A stretch of DNA of 64,000 bases from Cerasicoccus sp. TK19100 (lineage in GTDB: Bacteria; Verrucomicrobiota; Verrucomicrobiia; Opitutales; Cerasicoccaceae), in NCBI RefSeq assembly GCF_027257155.1, contig NZ_JAPWDU010000009.1, positions 95,539 through 159,538 on the forward strand, in the 5' to 3' direction. The first letter of the stretch is position 1, and each line of letters opens with the position of its first letter. Shown one piece after another: positions 50,992-59,578 of the stretch. The notes under the pieces were generated by a model. That model had not been told where the DNA came from. It ran no database searches and worked only from the letters and a program-made list of their open reading frames with translations. A program made the position numbers and the translations under genes.

Positions 50992-51753
50992 ATGCCAGCC
51001 AATACTTGGACCAAGCCCCAACTCTTAGTCGCGATGAATCTCTACACGCGGCTGCCGTTTGGTCTGTTCCATGCGAGGCAGCCGGAGATTGTGCGCGTGG
51101 CGGAACTGATGGGGCGGAGTCCGGGGGCGCTGGCCATGAAGCTGTGCAATCTGGCGTCGCTCGATCCGGCGCATCAGGCGCGCGGCGTCAGCGGCTTGAG
51201 CAATGCCAGCCGGGGCGACCGCGAGATGTGGGCGCGCTTTGAGCAGGATTGGACAGGCATGGCCTTGCAGTCCGAGGAGGCGTTTGCGGCGTTGGCGACA
51301 GAAGAGGCAGCGAACAGTGTTCGCGAACAAGCAAGCGACTTTACCGGCGTCACCGTGGCGAGCGAAGTCCAGCGCCGCGTGGGCCAGCAGTTCTTCCGGC
51401 GGGCCGTGTTAACGGCCTACGACACGCAATGCTGCATCACCGGCAATCCGGTTGGCTCATTGCTCACGGCCTCACACATTCAGCCCTGGGCGTCAGCCGC
51501 GCAAAACCGCCTGAACCCGCGCAACGGACTCTGCCTCGCCAAGACGCAAGACACCGCCTTCGACCAAGGCCTGATCACGCTCGACGAAGATTACCGCGTC
51601 GTGTTGAGCCAAGCGCTGGCCGACCACTTTTCCGTCCAGACGATCCAGGACAACTTTAAGCGTTACGAAGGGCAGGCGATCCGCAAACCCAGTCGCTTTG
51701 CCCCCGACCCGCAGTTCCTCGCCTTTCACCGGGAACAGGTCTTTGCGGCGTAA
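50992..51753 (+). CDS. HNH endonuclease
   Basis: 253 residues. The C-terminal HNH_2-type domain is clear: FFRRAVLTAYDTQCCITGNP, LLTASHIQPWASAAQNRLNP, then RNGLCLAKTQDTAFDQGLIT, with histidine in ASHI and asparagine in NPRNG. The N-terminal half (MPANTWTKPQLLVAMNLY, VAELMGRSPGALAMKLCNL) looks like a helix-turn-helix-like target-recognition region. These nucleases often act as single-gene restriction enzymes. It is divergent from the GHKL-nuclease gene (131-bp AT-rich gap) but is GC-rich, so the two need not have the same origin. Confidence 0.85.
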   Translation: MPANTWTKPQLLVAMNLYTRLPFGLFHARQPEIVRVAELMGRSPGALAMKLCNLASLDPAHQARGVSGLSNASRGDREMWARFEQDWTGMALQSEEAFAALATEEAANSVREQASDFTGVTVASEVQRRVGQQFFRRAVLTAYDTQCCITGNPVGSLLTASHIQPWASAAQNRLNPRNGLCLAKTQDTAFDQGLITLDEDYRVVLSQALADHFSVQTIQDNFKRYEGQAIRKPSRFAPDPQFLAFHREQVFAA

Positions 51754-51795
51754 GGAAGGTTATTCGGGTGGTGGTCATTGGAGAATGGCCACAAT

Positions 51796-51949
51796 GGAGG
51801 GCCGGTGCTTCGTCACCGCCGCGCTTCGTGGTGGGGCTATGTTAATCCGTGGGGCAATTTATTGTGGTGGGGTAATGTGCGGCGGTGACGAAGCACCGCC
51901 CTCCAGCGGGCAGGGCGTAAATGTTGCCGTGACGAAACGCCGCCCTCCT
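51796..51949. repeat. REPIN-like element, family 4, copy 3 (three REP units)
   Basis: Forward unit 51796-51820 (GGAGGGCCGGTGCTTCGTCA start), inverted unit 51881-51906 (ends ACCGCCCTCCAG), and a third unit at about 51924-51949 (GACGAAACGCCGCCCTCCTG). It occupies most of the 306-bp gap between the HNH gene and the secreted propeller protein; no gene is in this gap. Confidence 0.75.
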
Positions 51950-52059
51950 GAACCTTTCCGGGAATATAATGTGGATGAAAGACTCTAAACAGTTGGAATT
52001 TGCTTCAAAGCTCCTCGACGTTATGGTGTAAGTTCCGTTTCTTTTCACGACAGCCCACT

Positions 52060-54534
52060 ATGCGAAACCTCCCTCATTCCTTTCTTTGTCTTTGTTTTAT
52101 CGTTGTTGGCGCGTTGGCGCAGGGCGATTTGATCACCGGCACGGTGCAGTCCGGCGTGGATACGCCGACGCCGATTCCCAATGCCCAAGTGATTCTTTAC
52201 GAGGCAACCAATGGCGCGCCGGTGGTGCGCGGTTCGGCAATTTCGGATGCCTCGGGGATCTTTGCCATCGACTCGGCGGTGCGCAAAACCAGCGGCACGT
52301 TTTACATCCGCGCCAAGCTCACTGAGCGCAACGAGTTTATCGCGCTGCTGGGAACGGAACTGCCGGCCAATGTAATCGTCAACGAGCTGACCACGGTCGC
52401 GGGTGCCTATGCCTCGGCGCAGCTGTCGGACGGGAGTCAGATTTACGGTTCGCCGCTGGCGCTAAGCATTGCCGCGGGCATGAGTGAGAATCTGGTCAAC
52501 CACCAGACGGGCGATTCTGCCGTTGTCATGCTGGACGGGCCGAATTCTGACCAGACCAATTCTTTGCGCACCAAACGTTCGCTCGGCAATGTGTTGCATG
52601 CCTGTCTCGACAGTGCGGCGGTGACGACGGAGTTTTTGAACAAGTCCACGCCTTCTGGCTACCCGGCACCGGCCACGACTGCCATTGCACTTTCGCAACT
52701 GGCGCAACGCCCGGCCACGAACGCGAGCGATATCTTTACCTTGTCCTTGCTGGATCCGATTTATGACCGACACCTGACGTCGGCTGTCGAGTCGTGGGTG
52801 ATCGCCGTGAAGGTCAACGTGTCGAACCCGATTGACCCCGCCGTGGATTTGTTTGGCGGGCCGGCGAACGTCGGTTTCGACTCCAAGGGCTACGCCTGGA
52901 TCGCGAACAACGTGGTCCAGGGCACAGGGAACTCCACTGATATTTGCATGGTGCTCAAGCCGAACGGCAAACCCTCGGATGGCACGAATGACCGGCCGGT
53001 GTCGCCGATTCGCGGTCATGGTCTTCGCGGCGTAGGCTGGGGCGTCTCGGTCGATAGCAAGGACCAGGTCTGGTTTGGCAACTTCGGTTGGGGGCCGACG
53101 AGTGACGCCGATAACTACCCGACGCAGGCGCGCGAAGGTAACGGCAGCGTCGTCACGCTGACCGCCGAGGGGGATTTTCTTTCGCCGGAAGACGGTATTT
53201 ACCAAGGCCCCCTGCGCGTGCAGGCGATTGAGCCGGACGCCGATGACAACATCTGGATCGCGAGCCTCGGCAACGACAGTTTGTTCTTCTTCCCCGAGGG
53301 CGATTCCAGCCGCTCGGTGGGCATATACCAATACACCAATGCCGGCCCGTTTGGCATCGGCATTACTCCAGATGGCGACGCATGGATGTCGAACTCCGGC
53401 GGTATCGCTGGCAAGTATCAGAGCAGTATTGCGCGCTTCGAGCTTAATGCCCAAGGCAAGCCCGAGCAGGTTTTCTTAAAAGAAATCGGCAATACCCTGA
53501 AGGTCGTCGCGTCCGACTCCTACGGCAACGCGTGGCTGGCCTCGCAGGGGGACAGCAAGGTGTATGTGTTCGCTGCGGATGCGACGGGGGATGACGATCC
53601 GATTGGCGCTTACACGGACATCGGCGGCTTGGATGGTCCTTGGGGTCTGTGCGTGGACGGTGATGACAACATCTGGATTGGCAACTTTGGCGCGCTGGAG
53701 CCGGGGCAATTTTCACATGGCCGTGTAACCCAGCTCGCCGGTGCGAATCCCGCTACCCGCCCGCCGGGCCTGAGCATGGGCGACCCCATGAGCCCGGATG
53801 TTGGCTTCCGCGTGGAGTCCGCCGGCGAACCCGTGAAGCTGGCCAACGGCGAGAACCTCTACGGACAGGAAGGCAATGGCGATGTTTTGAGCTACGCGCC
53901 GCAAATGCGCTCGACCAGCGTGCAGATCGACCGCGCGGGGAACTTGTGGACGTTTAATAATTGGAAGCCGCCATTCCTGAACGACGTCGAGGTCAATCCC
54001 GGCGGCGACGGCATCTTGATTTTTGTGGGCCTGGCGCCACCTCCAGCCAAGTATGCCGGCGAAGCCGATGCGGATACCGACGGCGATGGGCTGACCGACT
54101 CCTTCGAAGATCAGATCATTAACTTCGACCCGAATGACGACATTACGACTTATTCCGACGTGAATCCCAATGGAGACTTCGACGGCGACGGTTTGATCGA
54201 AACCACCGAGCAGGCTTACGGCTCCAGCCCGACCTCCACCGATAGCGATGGCGACTACTACTTGGACAAGGACGAGGTCGACATGGGCACGGACCCGACC
54301 AACAGCATGAGCCTGCCGATCAACACGCAAATGGTCGGCACGACGGAGTTCCAGTTCGACACGATTTTAGGTTACCTTTACCAGGTCCAGTTTACCGAAG
54401 ACCTGCGCGTGTGGTTCAATTACGGCGAGCCCATCGTAGGCGACGGCAATACGACGACGGTCGAGGTGCCGTTCGTTGGCGGCGGCAACAACAGCGAGTT
54501 TTACCGCGTGGTGGTTCGCCCGCCAGTGGAATAA
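52060..54534 (+). CDS. Large secreted protein with beta-propeller and thrombospondin type 3-like repeats
   Basis: 824 residues from the ATG at 52060, which starts a signal peptide (MRNLPHSFLCLCFIVVGALA). Residues about 25-105 look like a carboxypeptidase-regulatory-type beta domain (NAQVILYEATNGAPVV). A propeller (about 280-620) is made of repeated motifs such as VGFDSKGYAWIANN, VSVDSKDQVWFGNF and LCVDGDDNIWIGNF, similar to NHL or virginiamycin-B-lyase propellers. About 665-745 carries calcium-binding DTDGDGLTD, DFDGDGLIE and DSDGDYYLD repeats. Probably an extracellular or envelope protein; no enzyme activity is evident. Confidence 0.8.
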   Translation: MRNLPHSFLCLCFIVVGALAQGDLITGTVQSGVDTPTPIPNAQVILYEATNGAPVVRGSAISDASGIFAIDSAVRKTSGTFYIRAKLTERNEFIALLGTELPANVIVNELTTVAGAYASAQLSDGSQIYGSPLALSIAAGMSENLVNHQTGDSAVVMLDGPNSDQTNSLRTKRSLGNVLHACLDSAAVTTEFLNKSTPSGYPAPATTAIALSQLAQRPATNASDIFTLSLLDPIYDRHLTSAVESWVIAVKVNVSNPIDPAVDLFGGPANVGFDSKGYAWIANNVVQGTGNSTDICMVLKPNGKPSDGTNDRPVSPIRGHGLRGVGWGVSVDSKDQVWFGNFGWGPTSDADNYPTQAREGNGSVVTLTAEGDFLSPEDGIYQGPLRVQAIEPDADDNIWIASLGNDSLFFFPEGDSSRSVGIYQYTNAGPFGIGITPDGDAWMSNSGGIAGKYQSSIARFELNAQGKPEQVFLKEIGNTLKVVASDSYGNAWLASQGDSKVYVFAADATGDDDPIGAYTDIGGLDGPWGLCVDGDDNIWIGNFGALEPGQFSHGRVTQLAGANPATRPPGLSMGDPMSPDVGFRVESAGEPVKLANGENLYGQEGNGDVLSYAPQMRSTSVQIDRAGNLWTFNNWKPPFLNDVEVNPGGDGILIFVGLAPPPAKYAGEADADTDGDGLTDSFEDQIINFDPNDDITTYSDVNPNGDFDGDGLIETTEQAYGSSPTSTDSDGDYYLDKDEVDMGTDPTNSMSLPINTQMVGTTEFQFDTILGYLYQVQFTEDLRVWFNYGEPIVGDGNTTTVEVPFVGGGNNSEFYRVVVRPPVE

Positions 54535-54546
54535 ATTTCCAGCGGT

Positions 54547-56115
54547 TCAGCGCGAAGTCGAAGTCTGCAGGGTTGAAAGCTTCACCGTGTTGTAGGCAGA
54601 GGTCAGTGGGCCGAGTTTATCGGTCTTGGGCTGTTGGGGGAGGGTGATGCGGAACGTGGTTTTGACCTCGGGCGTACTGGTGACGCTGATCTTGCCGCCG
54701 TGGGCTTCCACGATTGCTTTGGAAATGGCCAGGCCGAGGCCCACGTTGTTGTGACGGCTGGTGTGGGAGCTGCTTTCCTGGAAAAAGCGGTCGAAGAGCT
54801 TTTCGAGGTTTTCTTCCTGGATGCCTTTGCCGTTGTCGCTGACCTCGATGATCGCGAGGTCGCCCTCGAACCACCCGCTGAGCACAATGGTGATGGGCCG
54901 GTTGTTGTGCTGGATCGCGTTATTAACGAGGTTGGTCAGCACCTGTTCCAGGCGGAAGGGGTCGCAGCGAATGACGCCCGAGGATAGGCTGGTGCGCAGC
55001 TCGCTGCCGCGCTTGTTGGCATAGGCTTCGAGTTCCTCAGTCAGCTCCAGGAGCATGCCCTCGAGTGGCAGCTCCTCGTAGTCCAGCTTAGCGCGGCCGG
55101 AGTCAAAGCGTGATAGTTCGATGAGTTGCTCGGTGATGCGCTGGATGCGCTCGGCGGATCGCGCACAGACGGTGAACAGGCGCTTGTATTCCTCAGTGGT
55201 GCGCTCGCGTTTGAGGCCCAGTTCGATCTGCGCCATGAGCGCGGTCAGCGGTGTGCGCAGCTCATGCGAGGCGTCGGCCGTAAAGCGCGCCTGCCGGTTC
55301 ATCAGGTTTTCCATATGTTGGAAAGACTCGTTTAGGTTGTCGACGAGTTCATCGAACTCCCGCGAGTTGCCTTTGGTGGACTCCGGGATGCGGACCGTCA
55401 ACACGCCATCAGCAATCTGGGCCGCCACCCCTTCCACATGTTTGAGTGGGCGCAGTGAGCGCGACACCTGCCAATAGCTCACGGAAATGCCGACCAGAAA
55501 AATGCCTGCCGTAACTAAACCGATCTGTAGCTTGAGTATGTTTAGCTCGGCAAAAATCGGTGCGAGATCTTTCCCGACGAATATGTATCCACTCGGGTTA
55601 CTGTGGATGAGTTCGCGGTAGGCACCATCGCGGGTTCGGTGGAAGTAGCCGTGCCCGAGTTCCGGGGGTAAGCTGGCACCGTCGGGAAAGTTGGGTGTCT
55701 GGATAATTACCGCTCCGCTTCGCCTGCCGGTCACCTGCGCATAGTATCCTTCATCGGCATAGGCTTCTGCAAAGGCCTCCGCCGGATCACCGTTATGCAG
55801 CCGGAGTGTGTCAACGGGGTTCGAGCCTTCTGAGAGCTCCCAGCCGAGCGCCTTAGCGCTTTCGGGTAGCTGTTCCAAGCGGTCACGGGGCTGCCGTTGG
55901 CCGCGGGGTGCGCGATTACCGCGCGGGCCTTGACGCTGTTCGATATTTAGCGCCTCACCCATCAGCGGCGGCACTTTGATGTCGAGCATTTGGTCGACCT
56001 TCGCCATGCGTTGCGCCTTCTCGTAGAAGTAAAATCCCGTGCCCAAAACAGAGAGCACCACACCGAGAATCAAGGTGTGCCAGAGCTGGATTTTCCACTT
56101 GAGAGACAGGGGCAT
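54547..56115 (-). CDS. Two-component sensor histidine kinase
   Basis: 522 residues. Membrane helices at about 7-28 (LILGVVLSVLGTGFYFY) and about 190-212 (LVTAGIFLVGISVSYW) enclose a periplasmic sensor region. HAMP follows, then the H box FTADASHELRTPLTALM with phospho-His about 284, and the ATPase with N box NLVNNAIQHNN, G1 SDNGKGIQ and G2 NVGLGLAISKAIVEAHG. It follows the response regulator gene by 9 bp, so the two form an operon. The signal is unknown. Confidence 0.93.
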   Translation of the reverse strand: MPLSLKWKIQLWHTLILGVVLSVLGTGFYFYEKAQRMAKVDQMLDIKVPPLMGEALNIEQRQGPRGNRAPRGQRQPRDRLEQLPESAKALGWELSEGSNPVDTLRLHNGDPAEAFAEAYADEGYYAQVTGRRSGAVIIQTPNFPDGASLPPELGHGYFHRTRDGAYRELIHSNPSGYIFVGKDLAPIFAELNILKLQIGLVTAGIFLVGISVSYWQVSRSLRPLKHVEGVAAQIADGVLTVRIPESTKGNSREFDELVDNLNESFQHMENLMNRQARFTADASHELRTPLTALMAQIELGLKRERTTEEYKRLFTVCARSAERIQRITEQLIELSRFDSGRAKLDYEELPLEGMLLELTEELEAYANKRGSELRTSLSSGVIRCDPFRLEQVLTNLVNNAIQHNNRPITIVLSGWFEGDLAIIEVSDNGKGIQEENLEKLFDRFFQESSSHTSRHNNVGLGLAISKAIVEAHGGKISVTSTPEVKTTFRITLPQQPKTDKLGPLTSAYNTVKLSTLQTSTSR

Positions 56116-56124
56116 CGGGCAGCC

Positions 56125-56799
56125 TTATTGCTTGGGGACGATGTAGCCGAGGCCCCGGCGATTTTGCAAAAAGTCTTTGCCCAGCTTACGCCTGATGTGA
56201 TGTACCTGCACGTCGATCACGTTGGAGAGCGCCTCCTCGCCGTCGCCGCTAATGGCTTCGGTCAGCTCGTTGCGCGAGACGACTTTGCCCGCGTGCCTCG
56301 CCATGTAGGCGACGATTTTATACTGCGCGGCGGTCAGCTTGACGGGCTCGTTGTCGAGGAAAACCGTGCGGTCGGCGATGTCGATAAACACGCGGCCGAG
56401 GTCGATCTGATTTTCCGCCAGGCCGACGGAGCGGCGGGACAGCGCGCGAATGCGGGCCAGCAGCTCGCGGTCGTTGTAGGGCTTGGCCAGGTAGTCGTCG
56501 GCCCCGCTGTTGAGGCCTTTCACGCGGTCGTCCACGTCGTTGAGTGCGGTGAGCATCAGCACCGGCGTGGTCTTTTGGCGGCGCAGCTTTTCAAGGATTT
56601 GCCAGCCGCTCATTTCGGGCAACATCACGTCGAGCACGATGACGTCGTAATCCCATTCCTGCGCGCGATAGAGCCCCTCGGAACCGTTGTCCACGGCGTC
56701 AACCGCAAAGCCCTCTTCAGAGAGCGTTTGGACCAGACCGTGCTGGACATCGTGGTCGTCTTCTATGACAAGAATTTTCAAAGCAATTAGCGTTTGCAT
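56125..56799 (-). CDS. OmpR/PhoB-family response regulator
   Basis: 224 residues. Receiver domain with acidic pocket EDD (residues 13-15), phospho-acceptor D57 (VIVLDVMLPEMSG) and K106 (YLAKPY). The C-terminal winged helix includes YKIVAYMARHAGKVVSRNEL and NVIDVQVHHIRRKLG. It is autoregulated or controls the divergent secreted protein at 56979, if their shared 179-bp region is the target (inference). A TTG start six codons in (56781) would give the usual LKILVIEDD start. Confidence 0.93.
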   Translation of the reverse strand: MQTLIALKILVIEDDHDVQHGLVQTLSEEGFAVDAVDNGSEGLYRAQEWDYDVIVLDVMLPEMSGWQILEKLRRQKTTPVLMLTALNDVDDRVKGLNSGADDYLAKPYNDRELLARIRALSRRSVGLAENQIDLGRVFIDIADRTVFLDNEPVKLTAAQYKIVAYMARHAGKVVSRNELTEAISGDGEEALSNVIDVQVHHIRRKLGKDFLQNRRGLGYIVPKQ

Positions 56800-56978
56800 A
56801 CTAAGAATAGTAGCATGCGAACCATTAACAATGCCTTAATTGTTGGGGTTTCAGGCATTAGCCAATGAACAATTTCCCTCAGTGCTAGCTACAACGGTGC
56901 CAAGTTGGATCAGCGGGTATTGATGATCGGCGTTAATGCAGTGTTAATGGTTAATGCAGTAGTATTCTACCGATTGCC

Positions 56979-59186
56979 ATGACTATGAATCGATTTCTTC
57001 CAACGTTCCTTAGCCTGCTATGGCTGGCGGCGGCATCGCTGTTGCAGGGCCAAACATTTATCTCGGATGTCACGCCCAGCAGCGCGGCGACAGGCGCAAG
57101 CGCGCTCACAGTCGACATCACCATGGGCGGCATGCCGCAACCGCCACCGGCGGACCGGATGCCTACCAGCGTAACGATTGGCGAACTCGCCGGGACCAAC
57201 TTCAGTCGCGACAACCGTAATCATGTCGCAGCGACTTTTGACATCCCCGCTGACATGGCCTTGGGCGACTACGACGTGACCGTCGTTTTCACCACGCCGA
57301 TGGGCGAGTTGCAAATCATCGCAGAGGCAGCATTTTCCGTCACCTCGGAGGACGCGCCACCGGTCATCACGGAGCAACCGCAGTCAGCCAAAGTTCCGGT
57401 TGGCCGCGCGATTACTTTTCGCTGCCAGGTTAGTTCGACGAGCGCCGTGACCTACCAGTGGTACCATCGCAACGTGGTGTTGGAGGGCGCGATTAGCGCG
57501 TCGCTGACCATTGATCCCGTCGAAGGCCTCAACGGTGGGCCCTACTACTGCGTTGCCACGAACGAGTTTGGCACCGCGGAGACGAACACCGCGTTCCTGG
57601 AGGTTTTCAGTGATGCCTACCTCCCGGTGTATGCGATTGTCGACACCAACCAAACCCGGACTTATGACGACGTGGACTCGATTGCGCAGCCGGTCATTGG
57701 CGAGCCCTTTATCGGTCAGGACGGCCAATACACGGGCAATGTGCCCTTCTACTGGCCCAGCGACGACGGGCTGACCGTTTACGATAACATCACCCGGCTC
57801 ACCTGGACACAGACCACCGATACCAACGGCGATGGCGAGATCGACATCAACGACAAGATGACACTGCAAGAGGCGCAGGCTTACGTTGACGAATTGAATG
57901 CGGAAACCTACGGCGGCTTCGACGACTGGCGGCTGCCGTCGATCAAAGAAATTTATTCGCTAATGGACTTTTCCGGCGTCGACGCCAGCGGTATGAGTCA
58001 GCAGAACGTGCGGCCGTTTATCGACACGAATTTCTTTGCCTTCGGCTACGGCGATGTGGACAACGGCGAGCGCGTTATCGACGCACAGTACGTTTCCACC
58101 ACGCAGTATGTCAGCACGGTCTTCGGCAATCAGCAGGCAGTCTTTGGGCTGAACCTTGCCGACGGCCGCATCAAGGGATACCCGCTCAATCTGGATTTCT
58201 ACGTGCTCGCCGTGCGCGGCGGCATGGGCTACGGCGTGAACCAATTCGTCGACAACGGCGACGGCACGATCACCGATCGCGCGACCGGCCTCATGTGGCA
58301 ACAAGCCGACAACGGCGAGGCGATGGGCTGGGGCGAAGCGCTCGACTACGCCTTCGATCTGGAGCACGCAGGCTACCGCGACTGGCGTCTGCCCAACGCC
58401 AAGGAGCTGCAGAGTATCCTCGATTACACGCGCTCACCGGACACCACCAGCTCGCCCGCGATCGACCCGCTCTTTACCCTGACGGCCATCACCAATGAAG
58501 CCGGGCAGATCGATTACCCGTGGCTGTGGACGAGCACCACGCACCTCAACACTGCGGAGTCTCCCGCCGCGCACGCCGTGTATTTTTGCTTCGGCCGGGG
58601 TATGGGCTACTTCAATGACGAGTGGCTAGATGTGCATGGTGCTGGCGCGCAACGCAGCGACCCCAAAAGCGGCGTGCTGGCAGACTATCCTTACGCGCCC
58701 GATGGCTACTACAATGGCAATGCCGGGCAGGGCGACGCGATCCGCATCGATAACTTCGTGCTCTGTGTGCGTGGCGGGGCGCGGCCGCCCTTCGCTGATG
58801 CCGACGAAGACGAGTTGCCCGATTGGTATGAATACGATTACACCGGCGCTGCGACATCAATGGAGCCCGGCGGTGATGACGACGGAGATTTATTCACCAA
58901 CCTACAGGAGTTCCGCGCCGGCACGTTTCCTGACGATGCGCAGTCATTCATCAAGACAATCGGCATCACCAACGAGGACGGCAGCGTGACCTTCCGGTGG
59001 GCTTCGTCTCTGGATAAATTCTACCGCGTTTATGAGTCGACCGACTTGGAGGAATTCACGCCGGTAACGGATCCGATCCTCGGCGCGCCCCCGGTTAATG
59101 AAATAACACTGGTGCCGGATACACTGCCTACGTTCTACCGCGTGCAAGTTTCACCACCTCCCAGTGCAGGTGGGCCGGGAGAGTAG
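56979..59186 (+). CDS. Secreted protein with Ig-like and two DUF1566 (Lcl C-terminal) domains
   Basis: 735 residues with a signal peptide ending near LLQG-QT. A first beta domain (about 25-125) is followed by an Ig-like domain (about 130-210, with paired cysteines in FRCQVSSTSAVTYQW and PYYCVATNEFG). Two DUF1566 domains follow: about 260-400 (DDWRLPSIKEIYSLMD) and 400-605 (YRDWRLPNAKELQSILDYT, VLCVRGGAR). A calcium-type DADEDELPDWYEYD and a terminal domain close it. Extracellular function unknown. It is transcribed away from the response regulator gene. Confidence 0.85.
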   Translation: MTMNRFLPTFLSLLWLAAASLLQGQTFISDVTPSSAATGASALTVDITMGGMPQPPPADRMPTSVTIGELAGTNFSRDNRNHVAATFDIPADMALGDYDVTVVFTTPMGELQIIAEAAFSVTSEDAPPVITEQPQSAKVPVGRAITFRCQVSSTSAVTYQWYHRNVVLEGAISASLTIDPVEGLNGGPYYCVATNEFGTAETNTAFLEVFSDAYLPVYAIVDTNQTRTYDDVDSIAQPVIGEPFIGQDGQYTGNVPFYWPSDDGLTVYDNITRLTWTQTTDTNGDGEIDINDKMTLQEAQAYVDELNAETYGGFDDWRLPSIKEIYSLMDFSGVDASGMSQQNVRPFIDTNFFAFGYGDVDNGERVIDAQYVSTTQYVSTVFGNQQAVFGLNLADGRIKGYPLNLDFYVLAVRGGMGYGVNQFVDNGDGTITDRATGLMWQQADNGEAMGWGEALDYAFDLEHAGYRDWRLPNAKELQSILDYTRSPDTTSSPAIDPLFTLTAITNEAGQIDYPWLWTSTTHLNTAESPAAHAVYFCFGRGMGYFNDEWLDVHGAGAQRSDPKSGVLADYPYAPDGYYNGNAGQGDAIRIDNFVLCVRGGARPPFADADEDELPDWYEYDYTGAATSMEPGGDDDGDLFTNLQEFRAGTFPDDAQSFIKTIGITNEDGSVTFRWASSLDKFYRVYESTDLEEFTPVTDPILGAPPVNEITLVPDTLPTFYRVQVSPPPSAGGPGE

Positions 59187-59190
59187 GATG

Positions 59191-59286
59191 GTGTAGCATA
59201 GGCGTCTCGCCTGTGCGCTAAACAATCTCATTTCTACTCGTAAAAAATTCGACGCATCGAGCACAGGCGAGACGCCTATGCTACAC
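59191..59286. repeat. REPIN-like inverted repeat, family 3
   Basis: Perfect 26-bp arms at 59191-59216 and 59261-59286 with a 44-bp spacer. Each arm starts GTGTAGCAT and then contains AGGCG-TCT-CGCCT. The GTAG tetranucleotide plus hairpin is REP-like. It lies between the secreted protein gene and the ABC ATPase remnant; the remnant's stop codon falls inside the right arm. Confidence 0.75.
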
Positions 59287-59475
59287 GTATTGTCCGGCCA
59301 GCATTGCGGCTGTGCTTTCGTCGAGTTGCTCGCGGCGGCGGATTTCCTCGAAGCAGTCGAGTAGGTCTTCCACGCGCAGGCGCTTCTTTTCCGGGCCGGA
59401 GAAATCATAGGCCGCCTTGCCTCGGTTCATCATGATGATGCGGTCGCCGAGGTTGACGGCTTCATCCGCAGCCAT
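59281..59475 (-). pseudogene. Truncated C-terminus of an ABC transporter ATPase
   Basis: About 63 residues read ADEAVNLGDRIIMMNRGKAA followed by YDFSGPEKKRLRVEDLLDCF and EEIRRREQL, up to the stop. This matches the extreme C-terminus of ABC ATPases of the tryptophan/tyrosine-type (VTHN...EALRYGDRLIMMHRG...GEEKK.LTVEDLL). The Walker A, signature and Walker B parts are missing; homology stops at about 59475, close to the start of the helicase gene. Evidence of gene loss or replacement at this point. Confidence 0.7.
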
Positions 59476-59578
59476 CACATTCTGCTTGCGCGTAAGGGAT
59501 CGAGGCAATGAACTGGCAATGCCCGAAAGCGCAGCGGCATATTATTCACGCCAACGCAAACACCACTTCAGGCTCGCT

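Noticed and set aside
52462..53454. 330-codon minus-strand open frame
   Set aside because: Antisense to the secreted propeller gene; rich in Arg, Val and His with no motif.
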